This document shows, one piece after another, positions 46,930 to 57,000 of a stretch of DNA of 64,000 bases. A model generated the notes under the pieces. The model ran no database searches. It was not told where the DNA came from and was given only the letters and a program-made list of their open reading frames with translations. Source of the stretch: Jacaranda mimosifolia (Eukaryota; Streptophyta; Magnoliopsida; Lamiales; Bignoniaceae); assembly GCA_018894105.1 (NCBI GenBank), contig CM032128.1, positions 11,017,001-11,081,000 on the forward strand, read 5' to 3'. Both the position numbers and the translations under genes were made by a program. The stretch's first letter is position 1; each line of letters starts with the position of its first letter.

Positions 46930-47825
46930 TAAGAGGCTGTTTGGGTGAGCTTATAAGCTCATCAAAACATCTTATAAGATACTTGAGAGCTTATAAGATG
47001 TTAAAGAGGCTGTTTGGGTGAGCTTTTATAAGCTCATCAAAATATTTTATAAGATACTCTAAAAATATGATGTTAGGAGCTTATAAATTCTTTTTAAAAA
47101 AGTAAGAGGCCATTTGGTTTCATTTTCATGGGGCATTTTCATTTTTAAGTGAAAATGGAGAGAGAAAAGTTAGTTGGAATAGTTGAATTTAAAAAGAATA
47201 GTTGAATTTAAAAATGAGTTTTATTTGAATGTGTTGTAGAAAATTATAGGTTTATATAAGTGTGAAAATAAGATGTATTTGGATGTTGGGTGTTTTTGTA
47301 TTAAAAATTGTGTAGTTTTTGAATTTTAATTGATAATGTGATATGTGATTGTTTGAAAAAATAATATTATAATTTGAATTTGAATTTTTAATATTTTTGT
47401 GGTGAATGGTGTATGAGAAGTATTGGGAAGATAAAAAATGATTAAGGTAATGATAAGGGTTGAAAAAGGGATGAAAATGGAGAGAGAATATAATAACAAA
47501 ATGTTTTGAAAATGAAAATATTTGAGAAAATGGTGTAAAAAGTGATAGTTTTCTATTTTCATTTTCAGATGAAAATGAAAATGACTTATAAGAATGAAAC
47601 CAAATGGCTTGTAAGGAATTCTTAACTTCTTTTGAAGATCTGAATAAATTCTCTTCATTTTAATCATATTAATTATAAAATTGCAATTATTAACATCTTA
47701 TAATCTCCAAGATTTTATTTTATTCAAATACTTTAAAAACTTATTTTTAAAAAAGATCTACATCTTATAAACTCCAAAAACATCTTATAAGACCTGTTAA
47801 ATAAGTTTTGCCAAATACCTTCTAA
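46930..47825. mobile_element. Tourist-like MITE, family B, containing another MITE
   Basis: Element 46933-47822 with ends GAGGCTGTTTGGGTGAGCTT and, reversed, GAAGGTATTTGGCAAAACTT. TAA duplications are at 46930-46932 and 47823-47825. The first ~75 bases are repeated directly (second copy from about 47007). A second MITE sits inside at 47106-47611; without it this copy is about 380 bases. Confidence 0.85.
47103..47614. mobile_element. MITE, family C, nested in the family B MITE
   Basis: Element 47106-47611 with ends GAGGCCATTTGGTTTCATTT and, reversed, CAAGCCATTTGGTTTCATTC. TAA is at 47103-47105 and 47612-47614. The family B copy at 31913-32195 has the uninterrupted sequence ttttaaaaaaggaaggag where this one is split, confirming the junction. 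The AT-rich open frame on the - strand is not a gene. Confidence 0.9.
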
Positions 47826-48707
47826 ATCCATTATTGAATCTATATGTCCTCTTAGTAGAGCGGTCAGTCATAGTTGCTTTTTTCTTTTTTTTTTTGTTCC
47901 TCAGCAGCGAGTGGGAGTCAAGAAAGATCAAACCAAGACAGGTAATCAAGAGAGGCCCCGGGGTGGGCGGGGGGGGGGGGGGGAGTGGAGAGAGAGAGAG
48001 AGAGAGACGTTGACTCTGACCACCTCAGACAAATCTTCAATCATCGATATGTCGTTTTGAGCAGAAAGCAATGTTGTAAAAACAGGCATAGGAAGCTGAT
48101 TCTCGATCTTCAGCATGTCACGTTTTATGTAGGGCACAATGTAGATCTTGCCGTGCTTGCTGAAGATGGGATCACCGCGGGCGTAGTCCTCGTACAAATC
48201 GTGACAGTTGGCCTGTAATATTTCCAAAATGAAACAGCCACGCACGATCATCAGCTGCAGAAATCCCTCAGTATCTTCCAGCCAATTGCTGACTAACTGG
48301 TCGTAGGCGTCCTTGAGATCCTGCACCATTGGAGCCAAGGCGTCGACATAGCAATGGAGTGGCTTTTTCGATCTTTTGAGGAAGTAAAGGAGAGCGCGGT
48401 GCTTGTGCTCCTCCATTGGCGTCAAGTGATCATCCCCATGATGTTAGGGTCCGATGGACACTGTATGTGGCTTGTAGGCGCTCTTGTTGAGATCAGTGAG
48501 GATTGAGGGTAATCTGTACACGGATTGCTTGCACCAGCGTTTCGTCTTCCTTGAACAACTTTCTCCCATGTTGTTCAGCTCATTGTTAACTTTGCTTACC
48601 CATTTTTTGGCTAGCTCTGTTGTTGTTGGAGTAGTATCTGTATGGTCTCCCGTGTCCGCTTCTCTATTCACATCGATTATGCATTCGTTTTCTGTCATTG
48701 TGCTCAT

Positions 48708-49110
48708 TACTCAGTTAATGTGTCCTCCAATAAGATATATATACTAATTAAGACGTGAACACTACCTAGCTATTTTCTGATATTTTACGCATATAATATT
48801 CTTGTCTTACTTGAGGAAATTATATGCTTTATTACCATCTTCTTTAAGAGATTGATAGTTCCTTTTAAAATATATTGGATGCTTCTTTATAGGCTGGAAA
48901 GAAATAAAGTTGAGAGCTTCTTTCCCAACAAGGTTTCTCCCATCGTTATTCACGGGGAATAAAATTGAAATTTCACCATAAAATAGCTTAACATTGTTTG
49001 ATGTAATCACTTTCCAATAATATTACACAAACTATTACTGTATTACATTATGTATATTGGTTGATTGCCGGCAAGAATATGAATAGAGAATTTGTCTAAT
49101 GATGGTCCGA
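48708..49110 (-). other. Upstream region of the DUF247 pseudogene
   Basis: Should contain the former promoter. A TATA-like 'atatatatctta' occurs on the - strand near 48735-48746. No other feature was recognised. Confidence 0.4.
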
Positions 49111-49112
49111 TC

Positions 49113-49336
49113 TAATAATGGTCACCTAGTTTAGATCCTCTATTTCATTTTATATTTCATCTCCTATTTCATTCCATATCATATTCTTATTTCATTCCAT
49201 GGATATATGATATGTGTATTAAATATTTTTTATAAAAATAATTAATTGAGAATTAGATAAACTCAAGCATATATACAGCAAGTTGGAATAGAAGATGAAA
49301 TAAACAATGAAATAGAGGATCCAAAGTGATTATTAC
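49113..49336. mobile_element. Small hairpin MITE
   Basis: Two long inverted ends: ttagatcctctatttcattt with tatttcatctcctatttcat on the left, and reversed ttggatcctctatttcattg with tatttcatcttctattccaa on the right. 'taataatg' and 'attatta' border them. Total about 220 bases, foldable almost end to end. No coding sequence. Confidence 0.75.
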
Positions 49337-50290
49337 CTACATCAAATTAATTCTTTAATTTAAATTAAATATTGAAAATTATGCCACGTTACACTTATAT
49401 TAACATGATCTGATGTTTAGTATTTAGTGCAAATAATTGAAAGTTGATAAATATTTTACCATCCAAATATATCTGAAATGTCGATTGTCTTCACACTAGG
49501 GAGCCCACAACCACTAATAATTGGGGATGAGAACAATATATATCATAATTATTAAAATTAAGTATGTTACTGCAAATTACGTGCCATGAAAGTGTGTGCA
49601 CTTTAGCTTGTTACTTTAGTAAAGAAGATTAAGTCTTGGTCTATTGTCTACACTCCTACAACTGCTAGACAGCTTCTCCGAGTTCCAGTTCAACTTGAAT
49701 CTCTCCCAAATGTTCACATAATTTTGTGTTTTTCTTTTAAATCTTACATTTTAATGTCTCCTACTACCTTTGGTCCAATTCTATTAATCATTTCCTTTTC
49801 CATCCAAAATTTTATTTTTCAGTTCTTTTTTCTTTATTTCTTTTAAGTTTTTGAAGTCACAGTTTACTTTTCTGCAAGTACTTTATTTATGAACTTTATC
49901 AAAATATATGTTAATATTTTTTATGCTTCATTCTTCAAACACTTATACTAAACACCGTTGCCGTCAATCTAGCTAAACAAGTCAAATCGCCAAGGGCCCC
50001 TTTCATTTGCTTGTTTTATTCTGACGCTAATTGTTATGTTTAGCCCCTTTTAGTGTTTCATGTGAGCCCTCCATGTCCCATTTTGCAAAATGTGTTTGCT
50101 TGGGCTTTGTTTTCGAAACATGAACTTCAGAATATCTCTTCTTTGCAAAATGATCATGAAAGTTTTAGCAAAACTCATCACAATTTCCTCTAGTCGTAAG
50201 GTTTTTTTATGGTCTGATTTCAATCCATAATTGATAAATTGAGGAGAGCTTGACATCTGTGGAATAGAAAGCTCGACACTTATGAGATGG
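49337..50290. other. Intergenic DNA
   Basis: AT-rich. No gene, RNA or repeat was recognised. Confidence 0.4.
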
Positions 50291-51180
50291 AACCAGAAGA
50301 GGAGGCACTAATGAAGAAGGGTTCGAATCAATTGTGACCTAAAGGTCATGACATTCAGGGAAACAGGCGACATTGTATCGCTCAACCCCCTGGGGATCGA
50401 CCTCCACCTCTGAGAAATGAGCAATGGACTGTATCATCCAAATCTGCCCACTCTCGAGTCAACCCCTGCAATGGATCGATCAGTAGTAGTTCGGCCTCAT
50501 AGCAGCTGCAAAGGCAAGCAACCATCTAAACCAAGTAAGGAATCGACCTTAGCAGATCAAGTGTGCATGCACCTGGCGTGGCCTGCCTTATTAAATGCAA
50601 CCCAAGAACTCATCCACAATTAATGCGGAAGATTTGCCTTTGTACTGTCTACCTAACGAAAAGCATACTAGCTGGCATTCTTCAAAATACCTCTGATTCC
50701 CTTGTACTCAGATCAAATTGTACTACTCAGGGGTTTGTTGGTCATTTCGACCTCCCACTTTTAAAGTTAGTTTCACACTATAAGTACTCCCACTTTGCTA
50801 GTGTTTCAGGTATACACTTATATACCATCTTGGACTTCATTATACACGATTTGCCCTTTAAAATACTCGACCTAACTTAAGCATAAGAGGATTCTAGTTG
50901 AGGATCATCTCGACAAGCCTGACGTGCTTCCCTCAGTTGCAGGATTCGATCTGCATCGTAGTTTTTAGCTCAAGGATCAAGCACCTTAGCTACTCAACCA
51001 GACAAAGATCCTTCCGAACACTCCCTTACCCAAAAAATACATCATCAAAAATCAATTCGCATCTGATTCAGATTTTAGAATTTTTATCAGTTAAGATATT
51101 TGATAGATCAAATTCGATTGTAAATATTTATAATTCATAAAGTGATTATAATGGTTTATTTAACTATATAGATCTTATAG
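50291..51180 (+). repeat. Possible decayed gypsy-type LTR
   Basis: Less AT-rich than its flanks. The order 'ttaatgcggaag', 'cactataagtactcccactt' (TATA-like), and 'cgacctaacttaagcataagagg' resembles the core of plant gypsy LTRs, where such an 'aacttaagcat' stretch follows the transcription start. No ends or duplication were found. The several open frames here carry no domain. Confidence 0.35.
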
Positions 51181-51253
51181 GGTTGTTTGTACCAAAATTT
51201 AGTTTATTCTAGGCTAACAGAACGAAAAGGTTGAAGACCCACAAGTTTGAAAG

Positions 51254-51672
51254 TGTTGATTTTGCCTTGAAATTGAGGTAAATTTGACAAGGAGACCAAG
51301 TTTGACTAGAATTAGGACTCCTTCTTGTATTGGATTTCCTAATTCTAGGTAAAGTAGTCAAGTAATTTTTTGACTATAAATATTAGTTTTTTCTTTCGAA
51401 AAAATTATCACGAACATAACACAAGGGCTTCTTTACTGCTTTTGAGTAATTCTCTCAAGACAAAGTTTAGAACGAGGGTGTTAGGTGTTTTCGTGAGATT
51501 TGTGGGATTCAAGTTTGTACTTGCACTTTGATTTGAGATCAATAAAATTCCTTTTCTTTGTCGGGTGGATTAGGCACATCGCCGAACCACGTTAAATCTT
51601 GTTGTCACTTTACATTGAATTACTTTACTATTATTTCATTGTTTCCGCAATAGATCCTCCTGGGTTTCAACA
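51254..51672 (+). repeat. 5' LTR of the copia element
   Basis: TGTTGATTTTGCCTTGAAAT at the start and CTGGGTTTCAACA at the end (TGTTG...CAACA). A TATA-like 'gactataaatat' near 51377 and a possible polyadenylation signal 'aataaa' near 51540 fit the usual U3-R-U5 layout. Confidence 0.95.
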
Positions 51673-51675
51673 AAC

Positions 51676-51690
51676 TGGTATCGGAGCAGG
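51676..51690 (+). promoter_or_regulatory. Primer binding site (initiator tRNA-Met)
   Basis: TGGTATCGGAGC begins three bases after the 5' LTR. It differs by one base from the usual plant copia primer site TGGTATCAGAGC, complementary to the 3' end of initiator tRNA-Met. Confidence 0.9.
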
Positions 51691-51699
51691 TTGGATCAG

Positions 51700-52248
51700 A
51701 TGTCAGGAATGAAGTACGAGGTAGAGAAATTCGATGGGAAGAACGACTTTGGGCTGTGGAAAATGAAGGTTCACGCCCTCCTATGTCAACAAGGATTACA
51801 GAGAACGTTAAAGGGCAGAGATTTCTTGCCGGAAACGCTGAAGGACGAGGAGAAGGATGAGTTCATGGCGAAGGCTTACGGTACTCTGGTGTTATCATTG
51901 GCGGATAACGTACTGAGAGAGGTCACCACGGAAAGTACGCCAGCAGATTTATGGAAGAAGCTGGAGAGTCTATATATGACGAAGTTCCTGACAAATCGGC
52001 TGTATTTGAAACAGCGACTATACACATTGAGAATGAAGGAAGGTACATCTATTACTCAACATATTGATTTTTTCAATAAGGTGATTCTGGATCTCTCTAG
52101 TATAGATGTCAAAATTGATGATGAGGATCAAGCTTTAATTCTCTTGTGTTCTCTGCCAAAATCTTTTGAGCACTTGGTTACTACTTTGTTGTACGGGAGA
52201 GATACGATTTCAATGGAGGATGTGAAGGCCTCATTGAATTCCAACTAG
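51700..52248 (+). pseudogene. copia gag (capsid part), ends in premature stop
   Basis: The first ATG in frame is at 51700 ([20 protein letters not shown]). The frame then shows [20 protein letters not shown] and [10 protein letters not shown], matching the UBN2/Retrotran_gag type capsid of plant copia elements, and [13 protein letters not shown] near the end. It stops at TAG 52246-52248 after SLNSN. Full elements continue here (with a SLNS..LRKK motif) into the nucleocapsid, which is now in another frame, so at least one indel and one stop separate them. Confidence 0.9.
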
Positions 52249-52264
52249 TTGAGAAAACATGTCC

Positions 52265-53069
52265 TAGGGCAGCAACGATGGTGAAAGTGGGGAAGGATTG
52301 GTGGCAAGAGGGAGACCAAGAGAAAGGGGAAGGAGTAGAGGCCAATCGAAGTCTCGAACCAAGCCTAGAAATGGTGACAAATGTTTTAGGTGCGGTGGAA
52401 AGGGGCATTGGAGACAGAATTGTCCGGAACGAGGAAAGGCGAATGATGCAGATGAAACTTCTGATCAGAAAAGGGATGATGTCGCAGGAATTGTTGAGGA
52501 TGAGTCTGATGGTGGGCTTGTTCTCAACGTTGCTGAAACTTTACTAAGCTCTGAATGGATTTTGGATAGTGGCTGCTCCTACCACATGTGCCCAAGAGAA
52601 GATTAGTTTACCACATACCAAAAATTTGATGGTGGTAAGGTGCTTATGGGAAATGATGCTTCTTGCAGGGTTGTAGGAATTGGCTCAGTTTGTATCAGGA
52701 TGCATGATGGGATAGTAAGGACCCTAACAGATGTGCGTCATGTTCCAGATCTGAAGAAAAATCTGATATCGCTAGGTACTTTGGACAAGAATGGTTGTGA
52801 GTACAGAGCTCGAGATGGAGTTCTGCGGGTTTCCAAAGGTGCATTGCTTATCATGAAGGGAGAAAAGCGGAACGGCCTTTACATATTACAGGGAAACACG
52901 GTTTCTGGTACTGCAGCGATTTTTTCGTCAGTCAATAATACTACGAGACTCTGGCATATGCGACTTGAGCATATGAGTGAGAGGGGAATGTCAGAACTGA
53001 GCAAACGAGGTTTGCTTTGCGGAGAGAAGACTGGAGAACTGGATTTCTGCGAGCAGTGTGTGCTAGGAC
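52265..53069 (+). pseudogene. copia nucleocapsid, protease and pre-integrase segment
   Basis: In the frame of 52298: the CCHC zinc knuckle CFRCGGKGHWRQNC (52382-52423), then the aspartic protease signature WILDSGCSYHMCPRED with the catalytic Asp codon at 52565-52567. A TAG at 52604-52606 interrupts the site where the family has Trp. The same frame resumes with a protease body (KVLMGNDASC, VRHVPDLKKNLISLG) and the GAG-pre-integrase region LWHMRLEHMSERGM and FCEQCVLG, whose His and Cys residues form the integrase zinc site. About 15 residues usually found after CVLG are missing. Confidence 0.9.
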
Positions 53070-54273
53070 CAAAGGTACCTTGGATTACATTCACTCAGAT
53101 CTTTGGGGGCCTTCTCAAGTCCCTTCAAAGGGAGGTGCAAGGTATATGCTGACATTTATAGATGATTTCTCATGGAGAGTATGGGGGTACATGCTGAAGC
53201 ATAAGGATGAGGTGTTTGTCAACTTCAAGCAATGGAAGACCTTAATTGAGAAGCAGACCAGAAAGGAGATCAAGCGCTTGAGGACTGACAACGGATTGGA
53301 GTTCTGCAACAAGGAATTTCAGGAATTCTGTGAGAAGGCAGGAATTGTGAGGCATCGCACAGTTGTACATACACCACAGCAGAATGGAGTTGCAGAACGG
53401 ATGAACAGGACTATCTTGGAAAGAGCTAGATGCACGCTCTTTAACGCCGGATTGTCCAAGGATTTTTGGGTAGAAGCAATTAACACTGCTTGTTATTTGG
53501 TGAATAGGTCACCATCAACCGCTTTAGACTACAAGACACCAATGAAAGTTTGGTCTGGGTCTCCTGCTGATTACTCAAATCTAAGAGTATTTAGGTGTCC
53601 AGCCTATGCTCATGTCCGGGATGGGAAGCTTGAGCCAAGGGCTAGGAAGTGCATATTTCTAGGCTATGCAGATGGAGTCAAAGGTTATCGTTTGTGGTGT
53701 AATGATGACAAGGGCTCCAAGATGATTATCAGCAGGGACGTGACATTCGATGAGTCTGCAATGATGAAGAAGGTAGAGCAGCAGGAAAGCGGTCAACAGA
53801 GCGTTAAGGAGAAGGTGGAGATTCATATTGATCCTCCACAAGTTTCAAAGGGGAAACAGAAGGTGGTAGATGAAGCTGGTGAGAGCACATTACCACCTAA
53901 TCAACAACAGGAAAATGAACCACTACAAAATTATTGCTTAGCTCGCGATAGGGAGAGGAGGCAGATCAAACCACCACAACGGTATGCTTACTCAGATTTG
54001 GTAGCTTATGCTTTGAGTTCAGCTGAGGAGTTTGTAGGAGGTGATCCAGTCTCATACAAAGAGGCAATTTCCAGGCCAGATTCTGATAAATGGGTTGCAG
54101 CTATGAGTGAAGAGATGGAGTGTCTACCCAAAAATAGCACATGGGAGCTGGTTGATGTACCTAAATGGCAGAAAATTGTAGGTTGCAAATGGATCTACAA
54201 GAAGAAAGAAGGAATTCCTGGTGTTGAAGATGCTAGATACAAGGCGCGATTGGTTGCTAAGGGTTTTACTTAG
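53070..54273 (+). pseudogene. copia integrase core and start of reverse transcriptase
   Basis: Follows a frame change near 53070. The DDE triad is intact: Asp at 53098 (TLDYIHSDLWGP), Asp at 53287 (RTDNGLEFC) and Glu at 53395 (QNGVAERMNRT), with 35 residues between the last two. The integrase C-terminal region (CIFLGYADGVKGYRLW) and the linker follow. Reverse transcriptase starts with CKWIYKKKEG and ARLVAKGFT, where TAG at 54271-54273 replaces the Gln expected before REGVDF. Integrase cuts and joins element DNA into the host genome; this copy has no open route to be made. Confidence 0.9.
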
Positions 54274-55614
54274 AGAGAGGGAGTTGACTTTCATGAAGTA
54301 TTCTCCCCAGTTGTAAAACATACTTCCATTTGTGTTTTACTTGCCATGGTTGCTCTGTTTGATATGGAACTGGAGCAGATGGATGTGAAAATAGCGTTTT
54401 TGCATGGTGAGTTGGAGGAACAAATCTACATGAGTCAACCAGAAGGATTTGTTATTTTCGGGAAACAAAATCAAGCATGTCTTTTGAAGAGGTCATTATA
54501 TGGCTTGAAGCAGTCTCCCAGGCAGTGGTATAAAAGGTTTGATACCTTTATTACCAAGATAGGATATACTAGAAGCAAATTTGATTGTTGTGTATATTAC
54601 AAAATTTGTAGTGATAGCCTTCTCGTATATTTGCTGTTGTACGTTGATGATATGTTGATTGCCTCTAGAAACATATCTGAGATCAACCAATTAAAAGCTC
54701 AGTTAAGTGAAGAATTTGAGATGAAGGATTTGGGCGGTGCAAAGAGGATTCTGGGCATAGAGATCATCCGGGATAGACACGCAGGATTGTTGTACTTGTC
54801 TCAACAACATTACATTGAGAAAGTACTTGAGCGATTTTGGATGAATAAATCCGAGCCAGTTAGTACGCCACTTGCATCTCATTTTAGGCTCTCATCAGAT
54901 CTATCACCGAGTACTGAGGAAGAGGTGGAGCACATGTCAAATGTGCCATATGCTAGTGCAGTGGGTAGCTTGATGTACGCCATGGTGTGCACTAGGCCAG
55001 ACATTTCACATGCAGTTAGTGTTGTGAACATGTATATGCACAAGCCAGGAAAGACTCATTGGCTGGCTGTGAAATGGATCATGAGGTATCTGAGAGGCTC
55101 TGCAGGCAGATGTTTGAGGTATAGTCCATCGAATTCTACTACAAGAATTCTTGGCTATGTGGATGCGGACTATGCAGGAGATTTGGACAGCAGAAGGTCC
55201 ATGATGGGCTATGTGTTTTGTGTATCAAGTTGTACGGTTAGCTGGAAGGCGACTTTGCAGTCATCAGTTGCATTGTCCACAACAGAAGCTGAGTACATGG
55301 CTTTAGCTGAAGGCGTTAAAGAAGGCATTTGGCTAAAGGGGCTGATCGATGATATGGGTATGACTTCTGAGATCACTAAGGTATTTTGTGACAGTCAGAG
55401 TGCCATACACTTGTCAAAGAATCAAGCATTTCATGAGAGAACAAAGCACATAGATATGAGGTATCACTTTGTTCGCGTTATGGTGTCCCAAGGAGTCACG
55501 TTGGTTGACAAAGTTGGGACTAAGGATAATCCGGCAGACATGTTGACTAAGGCTGTTCCAAGAATCAGATTCGAACATTGCTTGGATTTGATTAATATTT
55601 GCAGACTCAGATAA
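54274..55614 (+). pseudogene. copia reverse transcriptase and RNase H
   Basis: Same frame as the preceding segment, directly after the TAG. Motifs in order: EVFSPVVKHTSI, QMDVKIAFLHGELEEQIYMS, SLYGLKQSPRQWYKRF, the catalytic YVDDM (54640-54654), and the downstream VGSLMYAMVCTRPDI. RNase H motifs are GYVDADYAGDLDSRRS, STTEAEYMAL and DSQSAIHLSKN. The segment is open from 54274 to the TAA at 55614. Everything needed for reverse transcription is readable here, but the stop at 54271 and upstream breaks prevent a full polyprotein. Confidence 0.92.
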
Positions 55615-55660
55615 CAGGCCCTATTGGGGGCAGGGACAAAGAAGATGAATGGGAATTTCA

Positions 55661-55676
55661 AGTCAAGGTGGAGAAT
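55661..55676 (+). promoter_or_regulatory. Polypurine tract of the copia element
   Basis: The purine-rich aaggtggagaat stretch lies immediately before the 3' LTR, fitting the plus-strand primer role. Confidence 0.75.
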
Positions 55677-56095
55677 TGTTGATTTTGCCTTGAAATTGAG
55701 GTAAATTTGACAAGGAGACCAAGTTTGACTAGAATTATGACTCCTTCTTGTATTGGATTTCCTAATTCTAGGTAAAGTAGTCAAGTAATTTTTTGACTAT
55801 AAATATTAGTTTTTTCTTTCGAAAAAATTATCACGAACATAACACAAGGGCTTCTTTACTGCTTTTGAGTAATTCTCTCAAGACGGAGTTTAGAACGAGG
55901 GTGTTAGGTGTTTTCGTGAGATTTGTGGGATTCAAGTTTGTACTTGCACTTTGATTTGAGATCAATAAAATTCCTTTTCTTTGTCGGGTGGATTAGGCAC
56001 ATCGTCGAACCACGTTAAATCTTGTTGTTACTTTACATTGAATTACTTTACTATTATTTCATTGTTTCCGCAATAGATCCTCCTGGGTTTCAACA
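55677..56095 (+). repeat. 3' LTR of the copia element
   Basis: Exactly as long as the 5' LTR (419 bases) and different at 5 positions: one G/T, two adjacent A/G, and two C/T changes. It ends CAACA at 56095. Confidence 0.95.
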
Positions 56096-56100
56096 GTAAG

Positions 56101-57000
56101 AATTCGTGCATGAATTTTTATAAAGTCAATCCACCCTAGAAGGCCCATGCATGCTAAAAGGCGTCAGACCTGTGCTAATAAACAAAAGTGTCCATACTAT
56201 AACAACTTCTTAAAAAGATCAATTTGAAGAGAAGATCATTGAAGATATTGAAGAATAGAAAAGATAGGCTTCATCTCAACAACTGAGACTCGTAGGAAAA
56301 TTTTTGTTTGTGTCATTGTTCATAATATTTCAGGCGATGTAGTTTTTTAAAAATCACATGTTCAGTCAACACAATCACAATAACTTAATTCAAATAGTTA
56401 ATTCAGCAAGTTTTTGCTATTTCAGTTTTTTATGGCACTCAAAGCATTTCGATTTTACATTTATTACTTTCCAATTAGTCAATTCTGCATCTCGTTAATT
56501 GTTATTTTATTTTTTTATATAACTCATAATCTCTTTGCTTATTTTAAAGATCATTCAAAGACCGACAATAGTACTTATGCTGAGTTTAGTATTAGTTGAA
56601 AGTCTTAAGGTCAGATAGGTGAAGAACCTCAAAGATGTTATATAATTTACACTTCACTTGATCATTTTAAGAAGTTCAGGTTCAAGAATACTAATTTATG
56701 AAATTTCTATCTTTGTTTATTGTTGTTTGTGAATATACATATATTGGCATACCTCAATATAAATGAATTTTTAAATTTTAATTTTTATGATAAAAAATTT
56801 CGATGGCACTTCTAGTATGGGACAACATATTGCATTTTGAAAAAGTTTTTAAGCTTTTTAAAAGCTTTTTGTATTTTTCTAGTCTTCACTTCCATTTTTC
56901 CTATTTAAAAATCACAAAAAAAATCCAGAAAATACAGAAAGAGAAAATCATGCCAACAACAAGAAGAGAAGTGTGCCTTCAAAAAACATGCAGGAAGTCC
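56101..57000. other. Intergenic DNA
   Basis: AT-rich, with short open frames lacking domains. No supported gene. Confidence 0.4.

Larger units (their letters stand above)
46358..48024 (-). other. Intron of the DUF247 pseudogene, enlarged by MITEs
   Basis: The acceptor (ttcag on the - strand) is at 46358-46362. The donor is near 48020-48027 next to a (GA)n tract (47985-48006) and a G15 run (47969-47983); its exact base is not certain. More than half of the 1.67-kb intron is the nested MITE pair at 46933-47822. Confidence 0.65.
45608..48707 (-). pseudogene. DUF247 (UPF0481) family gene, disabled
   Basis: Plant DUF247 gene in two exons. Exon 1 (48707 to about 48025) starts MSTMTENECIIDVNREADTG and contains VYRLPSILTDLNKSAYKPHT followed by VSIGP. 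Then a TAA at 48444-48446 replaces the expected aromatic codon of the family's IGPYHHG motif. The same frame continues HHGDDHLTPMEEHKHRALLY, FILEIL, IENQLPMPVF. Exon 2 (46357-45608, after acceptor ttcag) reads LILQFFSQKRG and GDCLHI, then a second TAA (46265-46267), then DMYRDSLLW, SATELTEAGI, and a C-terminal membrane span AILSVIAAILLFVLTIAQTV. Both stops lie at conserved positions. DUF247 members are membrane-anchored and some act in grass self-incompatibility; the role of this one is unknown. The rest is well preserved, so inactivation looks fairly recent. Confidence 0.85.
51254..56095 (+). mobile_element. Complete Ty1/copia (Tork/Tnt1-like) element, inactivated
   Basis: Two 419-bp LTRs enclose primer site, gag, protease, integrase, reverse transcriptase, RNase H and polypurine tract in copia order. 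Flanks GAAAG (51249-51253) and GTAAG (56096-56100) match at 4/5. The LTRs differ at only 5 positions by my count, so insertion was recent in evolutionary terms. Even so, the coding region has at least three nonsense codons and frame changes, so it cannot make its own proteins. The lineage is inferred from the protein motifs. Confidence 0.95.

Noticed and set aside
47326..47667. 113-codon - strand frame rich in Phe/Ile/His
   Set aside because: AT-rich interior of a MITE and its flank; a similar frame appears in the family C MITE at 25.7 kb.
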